From: Pseudomonadaceae bacterium
Lineage (GTDB): Bacteria > Pseudomonadota > Gammaproteobacteria > Pseudomonadales > Pseudomonadaceae
Direction of reading: 5' to 3'
NCBI GenBank assembly: GCA_030602315.1
Contig: JAUVZY010000012.1
Span: 22,263-86,262 of the forward strand
Length of the DNA stretch: 64,000 nucleotides
Shown: positions 1 through 13,137 of the stretch, in pieces
Layout of the letters: each line of letters opens with the position of its first letter
How positions within the stretch are numbered: the first letter of the stretch is position 1
Position numbers and translations under genes: made by a program
The notes under the pieces: model-generated
The model's input: only the letters and a program-made list of their open reading frames with translations
Told to the model about the DNA's origin: nothing
Database searches by the model: none

Positions 1-10
1 TGACCTCTGA

Positions 11-994
<984 letters not shown>

Positions 995-1002
995 GAGCAG
1001 TC

Positions 1003-1025
1003 GCCGGCCGATGCGATCGGCCGGC
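1003..1025. terminator. Hairpin between convergent cysB and zipA
   Basis: A perfect inverted repeat of 10 bp (GCCGGCCGAT / ATCGGCCGGC) around a GCG loop lies between the two convergent stop codons. There is no T-run on either side, so it may act as a 3'-end stabiliser or a weak bidirectional terminator rather than a classical intrinsic one. Confidence 0.55.
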
Positions 1026-1032
1026 GCGCCGC

Positions 1033-1848
1033 TCAGCGTTTGATGGTCAGCTGCCGCCGCTCGAAGTCGACAATACGCTGGCGATAGTGCTCGATGGTCT
1101 GAGCGGTGAGCACGCTACGTTGGTCGTCCTTGAGTTCGCCGTTCAGTTCCTGCGACAGCTTGCGTGCGGCGGCGATCATCAGGTCGAAGGCCTGCTTCGG
1201 ATGGCGCGGCCCCGGCAGGCCGAGGAAGAAGCTCACCGCCGGGGTGGTGAAGTGGTCAATGTCGTCTAGGTCGAAGGTGCCGGGTTTGACCGCATTGGCC
1301 ATGGAGAAGAGCACTTCGCCGTGACCGGTCATGCTTTCATGCCGATGGAAAATGTCCATTTCGCCGAAGCGCAGGCCACTCTCGAGAATGTTCTGTAGCA
1401 GCGCCGGACCACGGAAACCGCCGGGATCGCGGGCCAGCACGTTGATTACCAGCACTTCTTCGACTTCGGCCAGCTCGCCGCGCGATTCAGCTTCCTTGGT
1501 CGGTGCTTCGGTTACCGCAGGCTCATCGGTGGCGAGCAGTTCGTCCTCGAGAAGGTCCAGATCCCCTTGCGCAGGCTCGGCGGCGCGATGTTTCTGCTTG
1601 CGCCGAGGGGTCACGGGGGCCATCTCATGTTCGTCGAGCGTCGGCTCCTCGCTGCGGGTGACGATACGGGCCGGGCCGAGCAACTCCGGCGAGCCCTGAT
1701 CGTCGTCCGGCAGCCCGGCAAAGCTACGGTCGAGTTTGAACTTCAGCTTGCCTTTGCTGCCGCGCATTCTTCGCCAGCCATCAAACAGGATGCCTGCAAT
1801 AACGACGATGCCAATGACGATAAGCCATTCGCGCAAACCGATTTCCAT
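1033..1848 (-). CDS. zipA: Cell division protein ZipA
   Basis: Membrane-anchored division protein of 271 residues that tethers FtsZ to the inner membrane. The start MEIGLREWL is followed by a single N-terminal transmembrane helix (about residues 6-24), then a charged, Pro/Glu-rich linker (about 30-125) and the C-terminal FtsZ-binding domain (about 130-260, with FHRHE and FFLGLPGPR typical of ZipA). A TTG one codon further upstream is possible, but the ATG at 1848 with an AGGGGA ribosome binding site fits better. It lies downstream of smc on the same strand with a 182-bp gap, so it may have its own promoter. Confidence 0.93.
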   Translation of the reverse strand: MEIGLREWLIVIGIVVIAGILFDGWRRMRGSKGKLKFKLDRSFAGLPDDDQGSPELLGPARIVTRSEEPTLDEHEMAPVTPRRKQKHRAAEPAQGDLDLLEDELLATDEPAVTEAPTKEAESRGELAEVEEVLVINVLARDPGGFRGPALLQNILESGLRFGEMDIFHRHESMTGHGEVLFSMANAVKPGTFDLDDIDHFTTPAVSFFLGLPGPRHPKQAFDLMIAAARKLSQELNGELKDDQRSVLTAQTIEHYRQRIVDFERRQLTIKR

Positions 1849-2030
1849 CAATGTCCCCTGAATCCACGTGCCTGCGCAAAATGGCCTTTTGATTTAAGAC
1901 CTTGGCGCTCTTTAAATTCTGATTAAGCTAGCATGACGGAACGCTGTTTTGTACCGCCGTGAGTTGCTGTTTCTTGCTGCCTGGGTGTCTGGGACGGCGT
2001 TTTCGTCGGCGATCGCTCCGGGCTCTCCGT

Positions 2031-5000
2031 TCATGCCTCGGCCAGCGCAACGGCTTCTTCTACATCCACTGCGACCAGGCGGGAGCAGCCAGGTTCATGC
2101 ATGGTCACGCCCATCAAGTGATCGGCCATCTCCATGGCGATTTTGTTGTGCGTGATGTAGATGAACTGCACTTTTTCCGACATCTCCTTTACCAGCCGTG
2201 CATAACGGCCGACGTTGGCGTCGTCCAGCGGTGCATCCACTTCATCCAGCATGCAGAACGGAGCCGGGTTCAACTGGAAAATGGCAAATACCAGCGCCAG
2301 TGCGGTGAGGGCCTTCTCACCGCCCGAAAGCAGGTGAATGGTGCTGTTCTTCTTCCCGGGCGGGCGCGCCATGATTGCTACGCCGGTGTCCAGCAGGTCC
2401 TCGCCGGTTAATTCGAGATAGGCTGTGCCGCCGCCGAAAACCTTGGGGAACAGCGCTTGCAGGCCGCCATTGACCTGGTCGAAGGTTTCCTTGAAGCGGT
2501 TGCGGGTTTCCCGGTCGATCTTGCGGATGACGTTCTCGAGTGTTTCCAGCGCTTCGACGAGATCGTCGTTCTGCGCATCCAGATAGCGCTTGCGCTCGGC
2601 CTGCTGCTGATACTCCTCAATGGCGGCGAGGTTGATCGCCCCCAGCCGCTGGATGCGCGTGGCCAGTTCGGTGAGCGCCAGCTCGGTGTCGGCCGGCGTG
2701 ACGCTGCCGTCGAGGGTGGCAAGCACACCGTGCAAATCGTAGCCGTCGACCTGAAGCTGCTCCTGCAAGGCATTGCGTTGGACAGTGAGGGACTGCCATT
2801 CTAGGCGTTGTTGCTCGAGCTGGCTGCGCAATAACTGCGATTGCTGTTCGGCCTGGCTGCGGCGCCGTTCGGCCTCGCGCAGTTCACGGTCGGCGTCTTC
2901 CAGGGCCAGGCGCGCCTGGCGTAGTTCGTCATCGACGGCCATGCGGCGCTCGAGCAGTTCTTCCAGGCGCATGCGTAGCTCTTCAAGCGGCGCGGCGCCT
3001 TCGTCGAGGCTAAGTGTCAGTTGCTCACGGCGCTCTTCGGTACGCGCCTGCTGTTGGCGCAGGCGTGACAAGGCCTGTTCGATAGACGCCTGTTGCGCGC
3101 GCAGCGAGCCCAGTCGCATGGCCAGCTGGTGACTATGGTCCTTGTGCTGCCGGGCTTCCCGGCGCACCAGGTCCAGCCGCTCGCGCACACTGTCGCGCTG
3201 TTCGAGCAGCGCTTCGCGCATATCGGCGGCCTCGGCCATGCGTTCGAGGGCATCCTGAAGCTGCAGGCGCGCTTCGGCCAGTTGCTCGATCTCGATGGCC
3301 TGTTGCTCGAGCAGCTCGCCCAGTTCGCTCTGCAGGCGCTGACGGCGAATGGAAAACTGCTCGGCGCGGGCTTGCAGCGCGGACACCTGCGCTTGTGCCT
3401 CGGCCTGTTGGCGCGCGGTGTCCTGCATCAGGCGGCGCTTTTGCTCACGGCCATGCTCAAGATCGCGCTGACTGTCACGCAGCTGCGCCAGTAGCGCCTC
3501 GCTCTGGGCCAGGGCCTGTTCGAGCGCGGTGAGTTCGGTATGCAGCTGCTCGAGGGTCTGGGCGCGGGCAAGTACGCCGGCTTCGCTGGCCTGGCCGCGA
3601 TGCAGGCGCAACTGATGCCGGCTGAGCCAGATGCCGTCGGGGGTGATCAGGCTCTCGCCTGGGGCAAGCGAGCCACGCATGGCCAGGGCCTGCTCGAGGT
3701 TGGCAACCGGACGAACGCTGGCCAGCCAGGGCGACAGGTCGTGCGGGCTACTGACCTTGTTCAGCAGCGTCCCGGGCCGGGCGCTCGGCGCTGGATCGAG
3801 GCTGACCAGGCGCAGCTCGCCCTGAGCGAAAGCCGAGAGGTCGAGGCCATCCAGGTTGTCGACGCAGACCGCCTGAAGGTCAGCGTGCAGCACCGTCTCG
3901 ACGGCCAGTTCCCAGCCGGGCTCGACCTTGAGGTCGTCGGCCAGGCGTGGGCGATCCTCGAGCTGCTGGGTTTTCAGCCACTGCGCGGTGCCGGCGTCCG
4001 GCTCAAGCGCGGCCTGCTGCAACGCCTCGAGCGAGGCGATTCGACCCAGCAGGCGCTGGCGCTCGCCCTGCAGCCGCTGCTGTTCGCGGCTGGCTTCGAG
4101 ATGGCGCTGCTGGTTGTTCTGGAGTTGCTCTGCCTGGACGGCATCCTCCGCCTGCAATGCCTCTAGCGTGGCTGCGCTGCTGGCGACGACATCCTGCCAC
4201 TGCGGCAATGCCTCGAATGCCGGCTCGGCCTCAAGCTGGGCCTGTTCCTGCTGCAGCCGCCGCAAGCGCTCGGCCAGGCGCTCCAGGCTCTGCTCGAGTT
4301 GTTGGATACGCGATTGCTCGACTTCTGCCTGGCGTTGCGGCTGGGCGCTGTCCTGATTGAAACGATCCCAGCGCTCCTGCCACTGATGCATGGCCGCTTC
4401 GGCTTCTTCCAGCGTGGCAGCGGTTTCTTCGGCCAGGGCGAGACTCTGCTCGTGCTCGGGTTCGAGCATGGCAAGCTCTTCACTGATCGTCGCCAACAAA
4501 GTCTGGTCGTGGCCCAGGTGCGATTCGGTTTCGAGGCGTGCGCGTTCGGCTTCGCGCAGATCCTCCTCGATCTGGCGCAGCCGCTGCTGGCCATGCTGAA
4601 TGCTCTGCTCGACCCGTGCGATGTCGCCGCCGACCGAGTAGAAACGCCCCTGGACCTGATTGAAGCGTTCGGACAGTTCATGGTGGCCATCGCGCAGCCG
4701 CTCGATGGCGGCATCTGCGTTGCGTTGTTCGGCGACCAGCGCCTCGAAGCTGACTTCCTGCTCGCCGATGACCTGCTCGCGCTGGCCGATACGTTCGTTG
4801 AGTGCTTGCCAGCGCAAGGCGTGCAGGCGTGCCTTCAGCTGACGCTCCTCGGCTTTGAGCTCGCGGTACTTCTCGGCAGCCTGGGCCTGGCGGTGCAGCC
4901 TTTCGAGCTGTCGCTCGAGCTCCTCGCGCAGGTCGGTCAGGCGCGCGAGGTTCTCCTGGGTGCGGCGGATGCGGTTTTCCGTCTCGCGGCGGCGCTCCTT

Positions 5001-5519
5001 GTACTTGGAAATGCCGGCCGCTTCCTCGATGAAGTTGCGCAGTTCCTCGGGCTTGGCTTCGATCAGCCGGGAAATCATGCCCTGTTCGATGATCGAGTAA
5101 CTGCGCGGGCCGAGCCCGGTGCCGAGGAAGATGTCGGTGATGTCGCGGCGGCGACACTTCACGCCGTTAAGAAAATAGGTGTTCTGGCTGTCGCGCGTGA
5201 CGCGGCGGCGGATCGAGATCTCGGTGTACGCGGCGTACTCGCCGGTCAGGCTGTTATCCGAATTGTCGAAGATCAGCTCGATGCTGGCCTGCGTCACCGG
5301 TTTGCGGGTGTTGGAGCCGTTGAAGATGACGTCGGTCATCGACTCGCCCCGCAGGTTCTTCGCCGAGCTTTCGCCCATCACCCAGCGCACTGCATCGATG
5401 ATGTTCGATTTGCCGCAGCCGTTCGGCCCGACCACCGCCGCCATGTTGGACGGGAAGTGCACGGTGGTGGGATCAACAAAGGACTTGAAGCCCGCGAGCT
5501 TGATGCTTTTCAGGCGCAT
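2031..5519 (-). CDS. smc: Chromosome segregation ATPase SMC
   Basis: An SMC-family ATPase of 1162 residues that organises and segregates the chromosome, normally with ScpA/ScpB. The Walker A motif GPNGCGKS is at residues 31-38. Two long Gln/Glu/Arg-rich coiled coils flank a central hinge (about residues 500-650). The C-terminal head carries the ABC signature LLSGGEKAL, the Walker B segment MLDEVDAPLD and the ITHNK switch. Length is normal for the family. Translation starts at an ATG (MRLKSIKLAGFKSF), the canonical SMC start. zipA follows on the same strand. The reading frame is intact. Confidence 0.97.
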   Translation of the reverse strand: MRLKSIKLAGFKSFVDPTTVHFPSNMAAVVGPNGCGKSNIIDAVRWVMGESSAKNLRGESMTDVIFNGSNTRKPVTQASIELIFDNSDNSLTGEYAAYTEISIRRRVTRDSQNTYFLNGVKCRRRDITDIFLGTGLGPRSYSIIEQGMISRLIEAKPEELRNFIEEAAGISKYKERRRETENRIRRTQENLARLTDLREELERQLERLHRQAQAAEKYRELKAEERQLKARLHALRWQALNERIGQREQVIGEQEVSFEALVAEQRNADAAIERLRDGHHELSERFNQVQGRFYSVGGDIARVEQSIQHGQQRLRQIEEDLREAERARLETESHLGHDQTLLATISEELAMLEPEHEQSLALAEETAATLEEAEAAMHQWQERWDRFNQDSAQPQRQAEVEQSRIQQLEQSLERLAERLRRLQQEQAQLEAEPAFEALPQWQDVVASSAATLEALQAEDAVQAEQLQNNQQRHLEASREQQRLQGERQRLLGRIASLEALQQAALEPDAGTAQWLKTQQLEDRPRLADDLKVEPGWELAVETVLHADLQAVCVDNLDGLDLSAFAQGELRLVSLDPAPSARPGTLLNKVSSPHDLSPWLASVRPVANLEQALAMRGSLAPGESLITPDGIWLSRHQLRLHRGQASEAGVLARAQTLEQLHTELTALEQALAQSEALLAQLRDSQRDLEHGREQKRRLMQDTARQQAEAQAQVSALQARAEQFSIRRQRLQSELGELLEQQAIEIEQLAEARLQLQDALERMAEAADMREALLEQRDSVRERLDLVRREARQHKDHSHQLAMRLGSLRAQQASIEQALSRLRQQQARTEERREQLTLSLDEGAAPLEELRMRLEELLERRMAVDDELRQARLALEDADRELREAERRRSQAEQQSQLLRSQLEQQRLEWQSLTVQRNALQEQLQVDGYDLHGVLATLDGSVTPADTELALTELATRIQRLGAINLAAIEEYQQQAERKRYLDAQNDDLVEALETLENVIRKIDRETRNRFKETFDQVNGGLQALFPKVFGGGTAYLELTGEDLLDTGVAIMARPPGKKNSTIHLLSGGEKALTALALVFAIFQLNPAPFCMLDEVDAPLDDANVGRYARLVKEMSEKVQFIYITHNKIAMEMADHLMGVTMHEPGCSRLVAVDVEEAVALAEA

Positions 5520-5651
5520 GCGGCGTTCTCGGCGGTCAGCGGGCGATTCGTGGGGCGGGGGCCTGGCGCGTCATGGGTTCCTGCAGACGTCGGTTGGCGC
5601 GGACGGGAAGTCTAGCAGGGGCGGGTAAAGCCGGTCGACTCGCGCCCGCGT

Positions 5652-9099
<3,448 letters not shown>

Positions 9100-9126
9100 G
9101 CGGCCAAGTGGCCGGGGGAAGTGAAG

Positions 9127-9156
9127 CCTTGGCGGGCCCCGCAGGGCCCACCAAGG
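9127..9156. terminator. Hairpin between convergent ligA and cysH
   Basis: A long inverted repeat, CCTTGG-C-GGGCCC then CGCA then GGGCCC-A-CCAAGG, gives two 6-bp stems separated by one C/A mismatch. It lies between the two convergent stops and is very stable, but has no T-run. It is probably a shared transcript end. Confidence 0.55.
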
Positions 9157-9170
9157 CGGAGGATGCGGGG

Positions 9171-9905
9171 TCAGCCCTTGGCGATCAGATTGCCGGCATG
9201 CAGGCCGCATTCCTTGTGCGTCGCTTCCTCCCACCACCAGCGACCTTCGCGCTCGTGCTGGTTGGGCAGCACAGGGCGGGTGCAGGGTTCGCAGCCGATG
9301 CTGATGAAGCCGCGCTCGTGCAGGCTGTTGTAGGGAATCTCCAGCATGCGGATGTAGCCCCAGACTTCTTCGCTGGTCATCTTCGACAGCGGATTGAACT
9401 TGATCAGCGGATGGCTCTGACTGCCGAAGGTCATGTCCGCTTCGATCACCGGCACGCTGCTGCGGGTGCCGGGGCTCTGGTCGCGGCGCTGCCCCGTGGC
9501 CCAGGCGCTGACAGTGGCGAGCTTGCGGCGCAATGGCTCGATCTTGCGAATGCCGCAGCATTCGCCATGGCCGTCACGGTAGAAGCTAAAAAGCCCTTTT
9601 TCCTTGACCAGAGGTTCGAGCAGCTTGGCGTCCGGGCTGAGAATTTCGATCGGCAGGCTGTAATGCTCGCGGACCTGCTCGATGAAGCGGTAGGTCTCGC
9701 TGTGCAGGCGCCCGGTATCGAGGGTGAACACCCGGACGTTCTTGTTGAGCTTCCAGGCCATGTCCAGCAGGACCACGTCTTCGGCGCCACTGAACGAGAT
9801 CCACAGGTCGTCACCGAAGTGTTCGAAGGCGAGCTTGAGGATGTCCTGCGGCGAACGGTCCGCATAGGCGGCGGACAGTTGGGCGACATCAAAGGGTGCG
9901 GACAT
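9171..9905 (-). CDS. cysH: Adenylyl-sulfate (APS) reductase CysH
   Basis: Assimilatory reductase of 244 residues producing sulfite from adenylyl sulfate with thioredoxin as electron donor. The paired cysteines C116-C117 and C205-x2-C208 are the ligands of the [4Fe-4S] cluster that marks APS-specific (rather than PAPS) reductases. The C-terminal catalytic cysteine is C233 in KECGLH. The SFSGAEDV loop (residues 37-44) belongs to the ATP-PPase fold. The ATG giving [10 protein letters not shown] is chosen over an in-frame start 14 codons upstream. It is divergent from thrH; the shared gap holds repeats that may bind CysB. Confidence 0.95.
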   Translation of the reverse strand: MSAPFDVAQLSAAYADRSPQDILKLAFEHFGDDLWISFSGAEDVVLLDMAWKLNKNVRVFTLDTGRLHSETYRFIEQVREHYSLPIEILSPDAKLLEPLVKEKGLFSFYRDGHGECCGIRKIEPLRRKLATVSAWATGQRRDQSPGTRSSVPVIEADMTFGSQSHPLIKFNPLSKMTSEEVWGYIRMLEIPYNSLHERGFISIGCEPCTRPVLPNQHEREGRWWWEEATHKECGLHAGNLIAKG

Positions 9906-9953
9906 GGCAGTACCTTGCTGATCGAAACAGAGCGCGCATGCTAGCAAACGCCG

Positions 9954-10006
9954 CTTATTCCTCTAAATAACCTTTGCTGTCGCCACCTTGCTTATTCGGG
10001 AATAAG
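9954..10006. promoter_or_regulatory. Repeated CTTATTC/GAATAAG elements between cysH and thrH
   Basis: CTTATTC occurs at 9954-9960 and again at 9991-9997. The second copy forms a perfect 7-2-7 inverted repeat with GAATAAG at 10000-10006. The 171-bp gap between the divergent genes should contain the cysH promoter. CysB is the expected regulator, but its sites are poorly conserved, so the assignment is an inference. Confidence 0.4.
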
Positions 10007-10076
10007 CTCGCCGTTGCTTCGCCAGGGGTGAGCCGTTAGAGTGCCGGCTCCATTTTTTTGCCGTGAGGAATGATTC

Positions 10077-10694
10077 GTGGAAATCGCCTGTCTCGACCTG
10101 GAAGGTGTGCTGGTTCCGGAAATCTGGATTGCCTTCGCCGAGGCGACCGGGATCGAGTCCCTGAAGGCGACCACCCGGGACATTCCCGACTACGACGTGC
10201 TGATGAAGCAGCGGCTGCGCATTCTCGACGAGCACGGCCTGAAGCTGTCGGACATCCAGCAGGTCATCGCCACCCTCAAACCGCTGGAAGGCGCTGTGGA
10301 GTTCGTCGACTGGCTGCGCGAGCGCTTCCAGGTGGTGATCCTCTCCGACACCTTCTACGAATTCTCCCAGCCGCTGATGCGCCAGCTCGGCTTCCCGACG
10401 CTGCTCTGCCACCGCCTGATCACCGATGAAACCGATCGCGTGGTGGATTACCAGCTGCGCCAGAAGGATCCCAAGCGTCAGTCCGTGATCGCGCTCAAGA
10501 GCCTGTACTACCGCGTGATCGCCGCGGGTGATTCGTACAACGACACCACCATGCTCAGCGAAGCCCACGCCGGCATCCTGTTCCATGCGCCGGAGAACGT
10601 GATTCGTGAGTTCCCGCAGTTCCCGGCCGTGCATACCTATGAACACCTGAAGCAGGAGTTCATCAAGGCTTCCAACCGCACGCTGTCGCTGTAA
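10077..10694 (+). CDS. thrH: Phosphoserine/homoserine phosphotransferase ThrH
   Basis: HAD-superfamily enzyme of 205 residues. In Pseudomonas aeruginosa ThrH has phosphoserine phosphatase activity and can transfer the phosphate to homoserine, linking serine and threonine synthesis. The nucleophile motif is DLEG at residues 7-10. The second motif LSDTFYEF and the Mg-binding motif GDSYNDTTM are present. The start is GTG at 10077, preceded by GAGGAA. The neighbours cysH and pabB match the P. aeruginosa gene order. Confidence 0.93.
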   Translation: MEIACLDLEGVLVPEIWIAFAEATGIESLKATTRDIPDYDVLMKQRLRILDEHGLKLSDIQQVIATLKPLEGAVEFVDWLRERFQVVILSDTFYEFSQPLMRQLGFPTLLCHRLITDETDRVVDYQLRQKDPKRQSVIALKSLYYRVIAAGDSYNDTTMLSEAHAGILFHAPENVIREFPQFPAVHTYEHLKQEFIKASNRTLSL

Positions 10695-10704
10695 ACACGG
10701 CGAG

Positions 10705-10735
10705 CCCGAGGCTGGCAACGCCTGCCAGCCTCGGG
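10705..10735. terminator. Perfect 13-bp hairpin between thrH and pabB
   Basis: CCCGAGGCTGGCA and its exact complement flank a 5-nt loop (ACGCC), about 10 bp after the thrH stop and 65 bp beyond the convergent pabB stop. No T-run follows on either strand, so classical intrinsic termination is uncertain. The perfect stem is symmetrical for both genes. Confidence 0.55.
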
Positions 10736-10799
10736 TGAAGACGGGGTGAGATTTGCCTGGCCGCGAGCGGGGTGTTTCGTTTTTCCACCGCCCGGGCTG

Positions 10800-12170
10800 T
10801 CAGCCTTCGGCGTTCAGCCCTTCCAGGGTTTCCAAAAGCAGTTTCACCTTGGTGATCGACTCGCGGTATTCGGCTTGTGCGTCCGAGTCCATCACGATCC
10901 CGCCGCCGCCCCAGCAGCTCAGGCGCCCGCCCTTGGCCAGCAAGGTACGGATGGTAATCGAGCTGTCGAATTCCCCCCGCACATCGAGATAGAACAGCGA
11001 ACCGCAATAGATGCTGCGAGTCGTGGGTTCGAGTTCATCGATAATCTGCATCGCGCGGATTTTCGGCGCGCCGGTGATCGACCCGCCGGGGAAGGAGCCA
11101 GCGATCAGATCGAGGACGTCCTTTCCGTCGGTCAGTTCGCCTTTCACGCAGCTCACCAGGTGATGCACATTTGGGTAGCTTTCCAGGGCGAACAGCTCGG
11201 GTACGTGGATGCTGCCGATCCGGCAGCTGCGCCCCAGGTCGTTGCGTAGCAGATCCACGATCATCAGGTTCTCGGCGCGGTCCTTTTCGCTGGCGAGCAG
11301 GGCGGCGGCGTGGGCCTGATCGGCGTCGGCATCGCTGCCGCGCGGTCGCGTGCCTTTGATTGGACGGGTTTCTACCTGACGCCGACTCACCTTCATAAAG
11401 CGTTCCGGCGAAAGGCTCAGCAGCGTTGCCCCCGGCAGGCGCATAAAGCCGGCGAACGGGGTGGGGCAGGTTGCGCGCAGGGCACGATAGGCGTGCCATG
11501 GATCGCCGCTGAAGGGCGCCTGGAAGCGCTGCGCGTAGTTGACCTGGTAGCAATCGCCGGCACGGATATAGGCCTGGATGCGGGCGATGGCCTCGTCGTA
11601 CCGGGCAGCGCTGATGTCGGCGCGAAACGGCCCCTGCAGGTGAAAATCCGCTGCTTGTTCGGTGCCGCTCGACTGCTCATCGAACAGCGCGATCAGCCGC
11701 TGCTGTTCATCGGCCGGCAGTGCCGGGTGAAATACCAACTGGCTGCGCTGGGCCAGGTGATCGCTGATCAGCGCCCAGCCGTAGAGGCCGACCACGGCAT
11801 CCGGGGTTTGCAGGTCGTCGGTTGCAAGGCAGGGCAGCGTTTCGAGGCGGCGACCGAAGTCATAGGCCAGAAGGCCGATCAGTCCGCCAGCGAACGGCAG
11901 CTCCCCGGCGTCGGCAGGGCCAAGCCGGCGCTGCGCACTGCGCAGCCGGGCGAAAAATTGCGCGCCGTCCTCGTTGGCTTCGGGGCAGAGGGTCTCTAGT
12001 GGCCAGGCGCTGAGGATGTCGAAGCGCCCGCGGGTGGCGATCGGTCGCCCGGAGTCGAGCAATACGGCGCCGGGTGCTTCCTTAACCCGGCTGAACCAAT
12101 CGCTGGGGTCGCTTCGATAGGCAAGCGGGTGGAGGCGGCAGGGCCGCCCCTCAGTCTGGTGTTCCGACAT
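10800..12170 (-). CDS. pabB: Aminodeoxychorismate synthase component I PabB
   Basis: Chorismate-using enzyme of 456 residues that makes 4-amino-4-deoxychorismate for p-aminobenzoate and folate, with a PabA glutaminase encoded elsewhere. The C-terminal chorismate-binding domain carries the family signatures PIKGTRPRG and GSITGAPKIRAMQ, and GDCYQVNYAQRF also fits the family. The start overlaps the end of the upstream ATP-grasp gene by 20 bp, suggesting translational coupling as the last gene of the protease/7TM/ATP-grasp operon. Anthranilate synthase TrpE is the main alternative, but the sequence and thrH neighbourhood fit PabB. Confidence 0.92.
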   Translation of the reverse strand: MSEHQTEGRPCRLHPLAYRSDPSDWFSRVKEAPGAVLLDSGRPIATRGRFDILSAWPLETLCPEANEDGAQFFARLRSAQRRLGPADAGELPFAGGLIGLLAYDFGRRLETLPCLATDDLQTPDAVVGLYGWALISDHLAQRSQLVFHPALPADEQQRLIALFDEQSSGTEQAADFHLQGPFRADISAARYDEAIARIQAYIRAGDCYQVNYAQRFQAPFSGDPWHAYRALRATCPTPFAGFMRLPGATLLSLSPERFMKVSRRQVETRPIKGTRPRGSDADADQAHAAALLASEKDRAENLMIVDLLRNDLGRSCRIGSIHVPELFALESYPNVHHLVSCVKGELTDGKDVLDLIAGSFPGGSITGAPKIRAMQIIDELEPTTRSIYCGSLFYLDVRGEFDSSITIRTLLAKGGRLSCWGGGGIVMDSDAQAEYRESITKVKLLLETLEGLNAEG

Positions 12171-13134
12171 GCCCGAACATCTGCTGGGAGAAACGCACGC
12201 GCTCTTCCGGAGTTTCCTGGATACCTTTGGCCTTGAGTTCTTCCAGGCGCGCTTCGATCTTGTGCGTACGCAGCGTCAGTCCGCAGTCGTTGGCGATCTG
12301 GATATTCAGGCCGGGCCGGGCATTGAGTTCGAGAATCAGCGGGCCCTTGTCCTGGTCGAGCACCATGTCCACGCCGATGTAGCCCAGGCCGCACAGCTCG
12401 TAGCAGCCGGCGGCGAGCTTCATGAAGCCGTCCCAGTCCGGTAGCTGAACGCCATCCACCGGATTGGTGGTGTCCGGGTGCTTGGTGATCTTGTTGTTCA
12501 GCCAGGTGCCGCGCAGGGTGATGCCGGTGGCGAGGTCTACCCCCACGCCGATGGCGCCCTGGTGCAGGTTGGCCTTGCCGCTGGACTGGCGGGTCGGCAG
12601 GCGCAGCATGGCCATCACCGGGTAGCCCATCAGCACGATGATGCGGATGTCCGGCACGCCCTCGTAGCTGATGCTCTTGAAGATCGGGTCGGGCGTGACG
12701 CGGTATTCGATCAGCGCCCGGTCACGGTGTCCGCCCAGGGAGTAGAGCCCCGAAAGGATGCTGGAGATCTGCTGCTCGATCTCTTCGTGGCTGATGATCT
12801 TGCCCGACACGGTCTTGAAGCGACCTTCGAACCGATCGGCGATCACCAGGATGCCGTCGCCGCCGGCGCCTTGGGCCGGCTTGATCACGAAGTCGTTGCG
12901 CCCAGCGATGATCTCGTCGAGTTTGTCGATTTCCTTCTCGGTCTCGATGATCCCGTACATTTCCGGTACGTGGATGCCTGCATCGATCGCGCGAAGCTTG
13001 GTGATGATCTTGTCGTCGACGATCGGGTACAGGCTGCGCTTGTTGTACTTGAGCACGTAATCCGCGTTGCGGCGGTTGATGCCCATGATCCCCTTGGCGC
13101 TCAACGCCTTCCACCGCTTGATCAGGCCGATCAT
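12151..13134 (-). CDS. RimK-like ATP-grasp ligase (alpha-L-glutamate ligase-related)
   Basis: ATP-grasp protein of 327 residues related to RimK and glutathione synthetase ligases. It probably joins an amino acid or peptide to a carboxylate, but the substrate is unknown. ATP-grasp features include KPAQGAGGDGI (nucleotide-binding loop, about residues 86-96) and the Mg-binding ELNARPGL near residue 268. The opening MIGLIKRWKALSAKGIMG is typical of this subfamily. The gene begins 3 bp after the 7TM-transglutaminase stop, and the pairing with that protein and a RimB-like protease recurs in proteobacteria. It is not RimK itself. Confidence 0.85.
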   Translation of the reverse strand: MIGLIKRWKALSAKGIMGINRRNADYVLKYNKRSLYPIVDDKIITKLRAIDAGIHVPEMYGIIETEKEIDKLDEIIAGRNDFVIKPAQGAGGDGILVIADRFEGRFKTVSGKIISHEEIEQQISSILSGLYSLGGHRDRALIEYRVTPDPIFKSISYEGVPDIRIIVLMGYPVMAMLRLPTRQSSGKANLHQGAIGVGVDLATGITLRGTWLNNKITKHPDTTNPVDGVQLPDWDGFMKLAAGCYELCGLGYIGVDMVLDQDKGPLILELNARPGLNIQIANDCGLTLRTHKIEARLEELKAKGIQETPEERVRFSQQMFGHVGTPD

Positions 13135-13137
13135 GGC

